Assembly (NCBI GenBank): GCA_035512575.1
Contig: DATKDT010000078.1
Coordinates: 41,603-105,602 of the forward strand
Length of the DNA: 64,000 nt
Source: JALYRV01 sp035512575
GTDB taxonomy: Bacteria > Acidobacteriota > Vicinamibacteria > Vicinamibacterales > SCN-69-37
Reading direction: 5' to 3'
The notes below the pieces were generated by a model that saw only the letters and a list, made by a program, of their open reading frames with translations, made no database searches and was not told where the DNA came from. How positions within the stretch are numbered: the first letter of the stretch is position 1; the number at the start of each line of letters is the position of its first letter. The position numbers and the translations under genes were made by a program. Below are positions 56,703 to 64,000 of the stretch, one piece after another.

Positions 56703-57535
56703 TCGGCTGGTCCTTCGCCGCCTGACGCCGGACCGGAGTCGCCGCCGCCGCTGGTTGCCGTCTCGCCGGCGGGGCGATCGCCCTGCGGCATCCCGGCGCC
56801 CGGGACGCGCCGTCTACGCCGCCTGCGGCGGCGGGAGCGCTGCGCCCCCTCCTCGCCTTCGGCGCTGCCCGCGGCGGGGCCGGCGCCCGCGTCCGGGCCC
56901 GCGCCAGGTTCGCGCGGCGCCTGTGCCGCGGGCCGGGCGGCGGGCGCGCTGTTCTCGCGCGGCGCGCCGGGACGGCGGTGCTGCACGACGCCCTCGAAGG
57001 CGCGCTGCCGGCGCTCGTCGAAATCGAGCCGCCCGGCGATCGAATCGAGGCGCATCTTCAGGTTCCGGATCTCGATGCCGGCGCGCGTGAGCTCGACGAC
57101 GAGGTTGTGCATGACCTCATAGCGCAGATGCTCGAGCGCGCGCTGTCGCGCCTGGAACTGCGCGTTGCGCCGGTTGAGGTCCGCCTGGATGTGCAGCGCG
57201 TCGACGATCGGATTGGGATTGAAGAACAGCTTCAGCAGCGGATTGAGCAGCCTGCGGATGCCGCGGATCAGCCCCCGGTGCGTCTCGTAGAGCGTCGTGT
57301 CCTCGAACGCGTAGTTGGGCGGATCGGCTTCGGGCGGATGCGCCTCGCGAAACTGCTGCACGAGATCGGAGCGCACGCCGCCGGGGTCGAGAAATTTCTC
57401 GAGCTTCACGGTCGCGAGCGCCTTGAGTTCCTCTTCCGTGTAGTCGACGCCGCGCTTCTCTTTGATGCGCTGGCGAATCTGCCGCATGATGTGCTCGACG
57501 TCGACGGCGTCCGAGCGCACGTGAAATTCGGCCAT
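56699..57535 (-). CDS. uncharacterised protein with poly-Arg tail, first gene of GT operon
   Basis: The protein has 278 residues from ATG 57535 (GGAG ribosome site), not the upstream in-frame start at 57556. Residues 1-185 are helical and charged: MRQIRQRIKEKRGVDYTEEE, then GIRRLLNPLLKLFFNPNPIV, which may be membrane-associating, and a coiled-coil-like IEIRNLKMRLDSIAGRL. The tail (190-278) is Pro/Ala/Gly-rich with a run of ten arginines near residue 240. No enzyme motif was recognised. Position at the head of the glycosyltransferase operon suggests an assembly or scaffolding role. Confidence 0.6.
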   Translation of the reverse strand: MAEFHVRSDAVDVEHIMRQIRQRIKEKRGVDYTEEELKALATVKLEKFLDPGGVRSDLVQQFREAHPPEADPPNYAFEDTTLYETHRGLIRGIRRLLNPLLKLFFNPNPIVDALHIQADLNRRNAQFQARQRALEHLRYEVMHNLVVELTRAGIEIRNLKMRLDSIAGRLDFDERRQRAFEGVVQHRRPGAPRENSAPAARPAAQAPREPGAGPDAGAGPAAGSAEGEEGAQRSRRRRRRRRRVPGAGMPQGDRPAGETATSGGGDSGPASGGEGPAE

Positions 57536-57660
57536 ACGAAGATCTCCGTCCGTCAATACGGACCGTCAATGGACAGGAGCCGCGGCTGGAGGCGTGAAGG
57601 ATGGGCCGCAGTCGAAAGCATGGGGAAAGCCCGCACGCTTGTCGCGCGCGGGCCGTGTGT

Positions 57661-57996
57661 CTAGTAGGTTTTCAGCGCCTCGGACTCCGAGTCGAACGTC
57701 TCGAACACCGTCAGCAGCTTGGTGATCGCCAGGAGATCCGTGATGCGCTTGGTCAGGTTGACCAGCTTCATCGTGCCGCCCTGGCGGCTGACCGTGGTGT
57801 ACGTACGGACGATCTCGCCGAGGCCGGCGCTGTCGATGTAGGGCACGCCTCCCAGATTCATCAGAATCTTGCCGCGTCCCTGGTTCATCAGAGAGTTGAT
57901 CTTGTCTTTCAGAAGCTCGTCGCCTTCGCCGAGCGTCATCTTGCCTTTCAGGTCGAGAACCGTGACATCGCCAACGGTTCGTTCCTCGATCTGCAT
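57661..57996 (-). CDS. STAS-domain anti-sigma-factor antagonist
   Basis: The protein has 111 residues and is a single STAS domain: VTVLDLKGKMTLGEGDELL at the N-terminus, then GKILMNLGGVPYIDSAGLGEIV with the phosphorylatable serine in the DSAG loop. SpoIIAA-like proteins bind an anti-sigma kinase and release the sigma factor when unphosphorylated; no kinase or sigma gene is adjacent. The ATG is preceded by GAGGGAG. A minus-strand TATCAT (58024-58029) is a likely -10, giving a leader of about 20 nt. Confidence 0.9.
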   Translation of the reverse strand: MQIEERTVGDVTVLDLKGKMTLGEGDELLKDKINSLMNQGRGKILMNLGGVPYIDSAGLGEIVRTYTTVSRQGGTMKLVNLTKRITDLLAITKLLTVFETFDSESEALKTY

Positions 57997-58037
57997 GCGC
58001 GAATCTCCCTCTGGGGTCGCTGAATGATAGTCCGAAT

Positions 58038-58247
58038 CTACTCCGCCTCGCGGCGCTGCTTCTTGCGCGTGCGCTTGCGCGCGAGCGCCTGCTTGGCCCG
58101 GCGCTTGTCGCCGGGTTTCAGGTAGAACGAGTGCTTCTTGATGTCCTTGATGATGTCTTCCTGCTGGACCTTCCGCTTGAAGCGGCGAAGCGCGCTTTCG
58201 ATCGACTCGCCTTCCTGGACTTTGACTTCGGCCAAAGTAACTGACAC
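58038..58247 (-). CDS. rpsU: 30S ribosomal protein bS21
   Basis: The protein has 69 residues. EVKVQEGESIESALRRFKRKVQ and the conserved IKKHSFYLKPGDKRRAKQALARKR followed by a basic RTRKKQRREAE tail identify bS21, which helps the 30S subunit start translation near the anti-Shine-Dalgarno region. Two starts are possible: GTG 58247 directly after AGAGGGG, or TTG 58235, which gives LAEVKV and a better ribosome-site distance. Transcribed away from purD. Confidence 0.92.
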   Translation of the reverse strand: MSVTLAEVKVQEGESIESALRRFKRKVQQEDIIKDIKKHSFYLKPGDKRRAKQALARKRTRKKQRREAE

Positions 58248-58390
58248 CCCCTCTTACAGTTATGTGCTTCGGCAGGGCGTGGGCCCGCCTGAATTCGCTC
58301 GGCCACCGGGCGCGGAACGGGTGCTGCAGCCCCCCCGTGGGGCCCCGGAACTGTCGGCCGAATATGCTAGGCTAGCACAATCGCCGCCCC
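58248..58390. promoter_or_regulatory. divergent spacer between rpsU and purD
   Basis: The 143-bp region has GC-rich stretches (GGGCCCG, CCCCCCCGTGGGGCCCC) and, near purD, TATGCTAGGCTAGCACAAT (58363-58381). TATGCT or TAGGCT could be a -10 with a leader of about 15-20 nt. No operator for a purine repressor was recognised. Confidence 0.3.
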
Positions 58391-59662
58391 ATGAAAGTTC
58401 TCGTTCTCGGTTCCGGGGCCCGCGAACACGCCCTGGTCTGGCGGCTCCAGCAGGATCCTGAAGTGACCGCCGTCACGGCGGCGCCGGGCAACCCCGGGAT
58501 GGCGGCCGGACGACTGCGAACGGCCCCCGTAAACCTCGATAATCCACAGGAAATGCTCGAGCTGGCGCGGTCCGAGGTGGTCGACCTGACCGTGGTCGGC
58601 CCCGAGGCGCCGCTGGCGGCAGGCGTCGCCGACCTCTTCCAGACCGAGCAGCACCCCATCGTCGGCCCCACCGCGGCGGCAGCCAGGCTCGAAACCAGCA
58701 AGGCGTTCGCGAAAGCCTTCATGGAGCGCCACGGCATCCCGACCGCCCGCTTCAGTGTCGCCACGAGCCCGGACGAGGCCCTGGCGGCCGTCCGGGACAA
58801 TGCGCTCGGCTGGCCCCTGGTGCTCAAGGCGGACGGGCTGGCCGGCGGCAAGGGCGTCGTCATTGCCTTGGACCCCGCCGCGGCGGAATCGGCGGTGCGG
58901 GACGCCATGGTCGATCGGCGCTTCGGGGACGCCGGCGGAACCGTGGTCTTCGAGGAGTGCCTTCGGGGACCCGAAGTTTCGGTCTTCGCGCTGTCGGACG
59001 GCGCCGACGTGCGGGTGCTTCTCTCGGCCCAGGATCACAAGCGCGCCTTCGACAATGACGAGGGTCCGAATACGGGAGGCATGGGCGCCTTTGCGCCAAG
59101 CCCGCTCTTCACCCCCGAGCTCGAAACGCGCGTGCTGCGGGACATCATCGAGCCGGTGATCACGGGCATGCGGGCGGAAGGACACCCGTATGCCGGCTTT
59201 CTCTACGCCGGACTGATGCTGACCGCCGACGGGCCGAAGGTCATCGAGTTCAACGCGCGGTTCGGCGATCCCGAGGCGCAGGTCGTGCTGCCGGCGCTTG
59301 CCGGGCCGTTCGCGCGTGTGCTGATGGCCGCGGCCATGCGGCAGCTGGGGCAGGCGCCACGGCTCGACTGGAACGGCGAGATCTTCGCGGGAGTCGTCCT
59401 GGCCTCGGGCGGCTATCCCGGCGCGTTCGAGAGCGGCCTGCCCATCGAGGGCCTCGACACGGAGCAGGGCGACGCGCTCGTGTTTCACGCCGGCACCGCG
59501 CTCGAGAACGGCCGCGTCGTCACGGCCGGCGGGCGCGTCCTGACGGTGGTCGGCCGCGGGCCGACGTACCGCGCGGCCATCGATCGCGCGTATGCCGCCG
59601 CGTCGCGCATCACGTTCGATAAAATGCACTTCAGGAGAGACATCGGGCGCAGCGCCCTCTAA
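58391..59662 (+). CDS. purD: phosphoribosylamine-glycine ligase
   Basis: The protein has 423 residues and joins glycine to phosphoribosylamine with ATP in purine synthesis. ATP-grasp fold: MKVLVLGSGAREHALVWRL, VVGPEAPLAAGVADLF, PLVLKADGLAGGKGVVI, FEECLRGPEVSVFAL, the DHKRAFDNDEGPNTGGMGAF signature and IEFNARFGDPEAQVVLP. The stop lies at the front of an octamer repeat array that separates it from purE. Confidence 0.95.
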   Translation: MKVLVLGSGAREHALVWRLQQDPEVTAVTAAPGNPGMAAGRLRTAPVNLDNPQEMLELARSEVVDLTVVGPEAPLAAGVADLFQTEQHPIVGPTAAAARLETSKAFAKAFMERHGIPTARFSVATSPDEALAAVRDNALGWPLVLKADGLAGGKGVVIALDPAAAESAVRDAMVDRRFGDAGGTVVFEECLRGPEVSVFALSDGADVRVLLSAQDHKRAFDNDEGPNTGGMGAFAPSPLFTPELETRVLRDIIEPVITGMRAEGHPYAGFLYAGLMLTADGPKVIEFNARFGDPEAQVVLPALAGPFARVLMAAAMRQLGQAPRLDWNGEIFAGVVLASGGYPGAFESGLPIEGLDTEQGDALVFHAGTALENGRVVTAGGRVLTVVGRGPTYRAAIDRAYAAASRITFDKMHFRRDIGRSAL

Positions 59663-59694
59663 ATCAACAGATCAACAGATCAACAGATCAACAA
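59663..59694 (+). repeat. four ATCAACAG octamers filling the purD-purE gap
   Basis: Four 8-nt units (three ATCAACAG, one ATCAACAA) occupy every base between the purD TAA and the purE ATG. No Shine-Dalgarno is present. Confidence 0.9.
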
Positions 59695-60164
59695 ATGCCT
59701 CAAATTCTCATTCTCATGGGTTCGGATTCTGATGCGCCGGTGATGGACGCGGCCGGCGCCGTGCTCACCGAGCTGGGTATCACGTGGGAGATGACGGTCG
59801 CGTCGGCGCACCGGTCGCCCGCGCGCGTCACGCGCCTGGTCGAGGAAGCCGCGCCGCGCGGCGTGAAGGCGTTCATCGTGGGCGCCGGCGCCGCCGCGCA
59901 CCTGGCGGGCGTCGTCGCCGCGCATACGACGCTGCCGGTGATTGGCGTGCCGATCGATTCGTCGGCGCTCAAGGGGCTCGACGCGCTGCTCTCGACGGTG
60001 CAGATGCCGCCCGGCGTGCCCGTGGCGACGGTGTCGATCGGCAAGCCGGGCGCGACCAACGCGGGCGTGCTGGCGGCGCAGATTCTGGCGGTGGGCGATC
60101 AGGCGATCGCGGCGAAGCTCGTCGAGTACAAGCAGACGCTCGCCGACAAGGTCGAGAAGGCCGC

Positions 60165-60192
<28 letters not shown>
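59695..60192 (+). CDS. purE: N5-carboxyaminoimidazole ribonucleotide mutase
   Basis: The protein has 165 residues. MGSDSDAPVMDAAGAVL, TVASAHRSPARV with the catalytic histidine, FIVGAGAAAHLAGVVAAHT and LDALLSTVQMPPGVPVATV match class I PurE, which moves a carboxyl group to make CAIR. PurK, the usual partner, is not adjacent. The last 28 bp overlap the 3' end of the convergent rlmN gene. Translation may depend on purD coupling or a leaderless start because the octamer repeat offers no ribosome site. Confidence 0.95.
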
Positions 60193-61226
<1,034 letters not shown>

Positions 61227-61234
61227 TTCAATTC

Positions 61235-61276
61235 AGTCTAGCTCCCTTGAAACGGACCGGCCCGGCGTGATAAGAT
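61235..61276. promoter_or_regulatory. divergent promoters for rlmN and the M16-purB-purS unit
   Basis: On the minus strand TAGACT (61235-61240) ends 8 nt before the rlmN ATG. On the plus strand TTGAAA (61247-61252) and TAAGAT (61271-61276), spaced by 18 bp, form a conventional promoter with a start near 61283 and a 54-nt leader to GTG 61337. Confidence 0.5.
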
Positions 61277-61336
61277 CCGGTGCTTGAAGGCCTCACGTAA
61301 CCCCTTTCCTTCCAGCAAGTTACAGAGAAACAGCGC

Positions 61337-62605
61337 GTGCCTGACGATCTAGTTGTGCGCGAGGTGCTTCCTTCGGGCCTGAGGCTCGTCACCGAGCGGA
61401 TGCCGCACGTGCGCTCGATTACGGTCGGGGTCTGGCTTGCGCGCGGCTCGCGGCACGAGGAGGCTGGCGAATCGGGCATCGCGCACTTCATCGAGCACAT
61501 GCTCTTCAAGGGCACGTCCACACGCTCGGCCGAGGACATCGCGCAGCAGATCGACTCGATCGGCGGTCAGCTGGACGCGTTCACCGCGAAGGAGTACGCC
61601 AGCTATTACATCAAGGTGCTCGACGAGCACCTGCCGATCGCCATCGACCTGCTGTCCGACATGGTGACGCGGCCGGCGTTCTCGGACTCCGACGTCGAAA
61701 AAGAGCAGGGTGTCATCCTCGAAGAGATCAAGATGGTCGAGGACACGCCCGACGATCTGGTGCACGAGATTTTCACGCAGCACGCATGGGGCGGGCACCC
61801 GCTCGGCCGGCCGATTCTGGGCACGCCCGAGACGGTCTCGTCATTTGCGGCGCCCATGCTGTCGGCGTACTTCACCGGGGCGTACGTCGCGCCGAACGTG
61901 ATCATCGCCGCCGCGGGCAACGTCGAGCACGATCGCCTGCGCGCGATGATCGAGCAGGCGTTCGGGCCGCTGCCGCGGGCCGGCTCTGCGGGCGTGGACA
62001 CGCCGCCGGTGATGGTGCCGGGTGCGGTGCAGCGGCACAAGGATCTCGAGCAGAGCCACATCTGCATCGGCGCCCCCGGCCACGAGCAGCGCCACGAGGA
62101 TCGCTACGTCAGCTACATCCTCAATACGATCCTGGGCGGGTCGATGAGCTCGCGGCTCTTCCAGAACGTGCGCGAGCGCCGCGGCCTGGCGTATTCGGTC
62201 TACAGCGGCATCAGCTCGTATCGCGACACCGGGCTCTTCTCCGTCTACGCCGGCTGCGCGGCCTCGAAGGTCAGCGAAGTCATCGACGTCGTGCTCGACG
62301 AGCTGCGCCTGATTCGCCGCGAGCCGGTGAGCGGCGATGAGCTGACGCGCGCGAAGGATCACCTGAAGGGCAGCCTCATGCTGAGCCTCGAGAACACGGC
62401 CAGCCGCATGTCGCATCTGGCGCGCCAGGAGATCTATTTCGGCCGTCATTTCACGCTCGACGAAACGCTCGCGGGCATCGAGCGCGTCACGCGCGACGAC
62501 ATTCTGCGCGTGGCCGGCATGCTGTTCGACGACACGGCGCTCGTCGGCACCGTGCTCGGCCCGAAGAACGGCTTCACCCTGACCGAGGAGCAGCTGAGCC
62601 TGTGA
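61337..62605 (+). CDS. M16-family zinc metallopeptidase
   Basis: The protein has 422 residues. The inverted zinc motif is HFIEH (His50, Glu53, His54) in GIAHFIEHMLFKGT, with a distal glutamate near 128 (EEIKMVED). The second half has the RY-like pair typical of M16B (VSYILNTILGGSMSSRLFQ, ERRGLAYSVYSGISSY). It resembles PqqL/ymxG-type peptidases that degrade peptides or process precursors; no signal peptide is seen. The GTG start and the purB start, which overlaps its stop by 4 bp, place it in a purine operon. Confidence 0.9.
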   Translation: MPDDLVVREVLPSGLRLVTERMPHVRSITVGVWLARGSRHEEAGESGIAHFIEHMLFKGTSTRSAEDIAQQIDSIGGQLDAFTAKEYASYYIKVLDEHLPIAIDLLSDMVTRPAFSDSDVEKEQGVILEEIKMVEDTPDDLVHEIFTQHAWGGHPLGRPILGTPETVSSFAAPMLSAYFTGAYVAPNVIIAAAGNVEHDRLRAMIEQAFGPLPRAGSAGVDTPPVMVPGAVQRHKDLEQSHICIGAPGHEQRHEDRYVSYILNTILGGSMSSRLFQNVRERRGLAYSVYSGISSYRDTGLFSVYAGCAASKVSEVIDVVLDELRLIRREPVSGDELTRAKDHLKGSLMLSLENTASRMSHLARQEIYFGRHFTLDETLAGIERVTRDDILRVAGMLFDDTALVGTVLGPKNGFTLTEEQLSL

Positions 62606-63897
62606 TTCCGCGCTACACGAATCCCGCGATGGGGGCGCTCTGGAGCGAGGAGCGCCGCTTCCAGTCGTGGCTGGCCGTGGAGCTGGCCGCCGCCGACGCG
62701 ATGGCCGAGGCCGGCATCATCCCGGCCGAGGCCGCGCGCGAGCTGCGCGCGAAGGCCGCATTCGACGTCGCCCGCATCGACGAAATCGAAAAGACCACCC
62801 AGCACGACGTCATTGCGTTCACGACGGCGGTCGCCGAACACGTCGGCCCGGCCGCGCGCTGGCTGCATTTCGGCCTGACGTCGTCCGACGTCGTCGACAC
62901 CGCGCTCGCGCTGCAGATGCGCGACGCCGCCGATCTGATTCTGGAGCTGCTCGGCGCACTGCGCGACGCGATCCGGGCGCGCGCCGTCGAGCATCGCCGC
63001 ACGCCGATGATCGGCCGCACGCACGGCGTGCATGCCGAGCCGATGACGTTCGGGCTGAAGCTCGCGCTGTGGCACGCGGAGATCGGGCGCGCGATCGCGC
63101 GTGTCACGCGGGCGCGCGAGAACGTCGCGGTCGGCAAGATCTCCGGCGCGGTCGGCACCTTCGCCCATCTCGGTCCGGAGATCGAGGCGGCCGTCTGCGC
63201 AAGGCTCGGGCTCGCGCCGGCACCGGTGTCCTCGCAGATCATCCAGCGCGATCGGCATGCCGAGCTGATGACCGCGCTGGCGATTACCGGCGCGTCGCTC
63301 GAGAAGTTCGCGCTCGAGATTCGAGGGCTGCAGAAAACGGAGATCGGCGAAGTCGAGGAGCCGTTCGGCAAGGGCCAGAAAGGCTCGTCGGCCATGCCGC
63401 ACAAGCGCAACCCGGTCGGCTGCGAGCAGATCACCGGCCTGGCGCGGCTGCTGCGCGCCAACGCGATGGCGGCGCTCGAGAACGTCGCGCTCTGGCACGA
63501 ACGCGACATCTCGCACTCGTCGGTCGAGCGCGTGATCCTGCCCGACACGTTCGTCGCACTCGATCACATGCTGCGGCGCTTCACGCGGATTGTCGCCGGC
63601 ATGGTGGTCTATCCGGATCGCATGAAGGAAAATCTCGAGCGGTCGCGGGGCGTGGTGTTCTCGGGCACGGTGCTGCTCGAGCTGGCGCGGCGCGGCATCT
63701 CGCGCGAGCAGGCGTACGAGTGGGTGCAGCGCAACGCCATGCGGTCGTTTCACGAGCGCGCCGACTTCAAGTCGCTGCTGCTCGCCGACGCCGACGTGAC
63801 CGGCGTGCTGCCCGCCGCGGACATCGAGAAGGCGTTCGACCTCGACGAGCAGTTGCGCAACGTCGATGCGGTGTTCGACAGAGTGTTCGGCACGTAG
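62602..63897 (+). CDS. purB: adenylosuccinate lyase
   Basis: The protein has 431 residues. It cleaves SAICAR to AICAR and adenylosuccinate to AMP. Aspartase/fumarase superfamily motifs: KTTQHDVIAFTTAVAEHVG, HFGLTSSDVVDTALALQM, GRTHGVHAEPMTFGLKLA with the catalytic histidine, and the signature loop GSSAMPHKRNPVGCEQI with the catalytic serine. GTG start with 4-bp overlap (GTGA) to the M16 gene. A REP-like palindrome follows its stop. Confidence 0.95.
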   Translation: MIPRYTNPAMGALWSEERRFQSWLAVELAAADAMAEAGIIPAEAARELRAKAAFDVARIDEIEKTTQHDVIAFTTAVAEHVGPAARWLHFGLTSSDVVDTALALQMRDAADLILELLGALRDAIRARAVEHRRTPMIGRTHGVHAEPMTFGLKLALWHAEIGRAIARVTRARENVAVGKISGAVGTFAHLGPEIEAAVCARLGLAPAPVSSQIIQRDRHAELMTALAITGASLEKFALEIRGLQKTEIGEVEEPFGKGQKGSSAMPHKRNPVGCEQITGLARLLRANAMAALENVALWHERDISHSSVERVILPDTFVALDHMLRRFTRIVAGMVVYPDRMKENLERSRGVVFSGTVLLELARRGISREQAYEWVQRNAMRSFHERADFKSLLLADADVTGVLPAADIEKAFDLDEQLRNVDAVFDRVFGT

Positions 63898-63929
63898 GGA
63901 CAGGCGTAGGGGCAGGCGTTAGCCTGCCC
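63898..63929. repeat. REP-like palindrome with 12-bp direct repeat after purB
   Basis: CGTAGGGACAGG and CGTAGGGGCAGG are tandem 12-mers (first bases overlap the purB stop). They lead into GGGCAGGC, GTTA, GCCTGCCC (63910-63929), a perfect 8-bp stem. Only 16 bp separate it from the purS start. Confidence 0.7.
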
Positions 63930-63945
63930 GTCAGAAGGAGCGAGT

Positions 63946-64000
63946 GTGAAGGCCAGGGTTTTCGTCACGCTGAAGCCGTCCGTGTTCGATCCGCAGGGAC
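63946..64000 (+). CDS. purS: phosphoribosylformylglycinamidine synthase subunit PurS (5' part)
   Basis: The first 18 codons are visible before the window ends. The GTG at 63946 follows AGAAGGAG by 5 nt. The translation MKARVFVTLKPSVFDPQG is the standard N-terminus of PurS, the small structural subunit of the three-part FGAM synthase (PurS-PurQ-PurL). Its place after purB fits a purB-purS-purQ-purL order, which the neighbouring sequence should confirm. Confidence 0.88.
   Translation, partial: MKARVFVTLKPSVFDPQG

Overview
The window is a single stretch of GC-rich chromosome (roughly two-thirds G+C by eye) from a Gram-negative-type bacterium. It encodes a TonB-dependent receptor, a TonB protein, outer-membrane beta-barrels and a LolA-like protein. 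The VWFA-family protein of a type first recognised in Acidobacteria, the DUF1015-serA-serC block and the many short dispersed repeats point to Acidobacteriota, most likely a Vicinamibacteria-like lineage; that placement is inference. No rRNA, tRNA, CRISPR array, transposase, integrase or phage gene was seen. About 54 genes were found, with most junctions short or overlapping.

Layout. 1-7.8 kb: a plus-strand run (LolA-like protein, RND/MMPL transporter, beta-barrel, metallo-beta-lactamase-fold hydrolase, sulfurtransferase, M20 peptidase). 7.8-9.9 kb: a TonB-dependent receptor on the minus strand. 10-18 kb: a pseudokinase, a secreted DinB protein, an M23 lipoprotein, DUF1015-serA-serC, and convergent pcnB. 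18-23 kb: TPR-like protein, DNA polymerase I, a lipoprotein, a BON protein. 23-27 kb: a minus-strand run reading TonB, membrane protein, VWA protein, ZIP transporter. 27-33 kb: SDR, methyltransferase, myo-inositol-phosphate synthase, acetyl-CoA synthetase, and a degenerate GGDEF-HTH protein. 33.5-37 kb: PilB/GspE-type ATPase with extra zinc ribbons, DnaJ-domain protein, LolD-type ATPase. 37-45 kb (minus): OppF, OppD, acyl-CoA mutase large subunit, gpmI, eno, glgC. 45.5-51.8 kb: outer-membrane protein, PDZ-containing histidine kinase and sigma-54 response regulator. 51.8-58.2 kb (minus): four paralogous glycosyltransferases, a poly-Arg protein, STAS protein, bS21. 58.4-64 kb: purD, purE, rlmN (minus), M16 peptidase, purB and the first codons of purS, which runs off the end.

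Functions. Central metabolism dominates: serine synthesis, lower glycolysis, glycogen precursor, acetate activation, inositol phosphate and purine synthesis. The envelope side covers TonB uptake, an RND/LolA/beta-barrel export trio, T4P/T2S motor, peptidoglycan hydrolysis and a surface-polysaccharide glycosyltransferase locus next to a two-component system.

Three sequence-level patterns stand out. (1) Many unit-leading genes have a TANNNT -10-like box only 6-9 nt before the start codon, including divergent pairs separated by 17-43 bp, which suggests widespread leaderless transcription. (2) Some gene spacers consist wholly or largely of 7- or 8-nt tandem repeats, in two cases abutting the start codon. 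(3) Short REP-like palindromes occupy several spacers, and one appears to have inserted in frame into acs.
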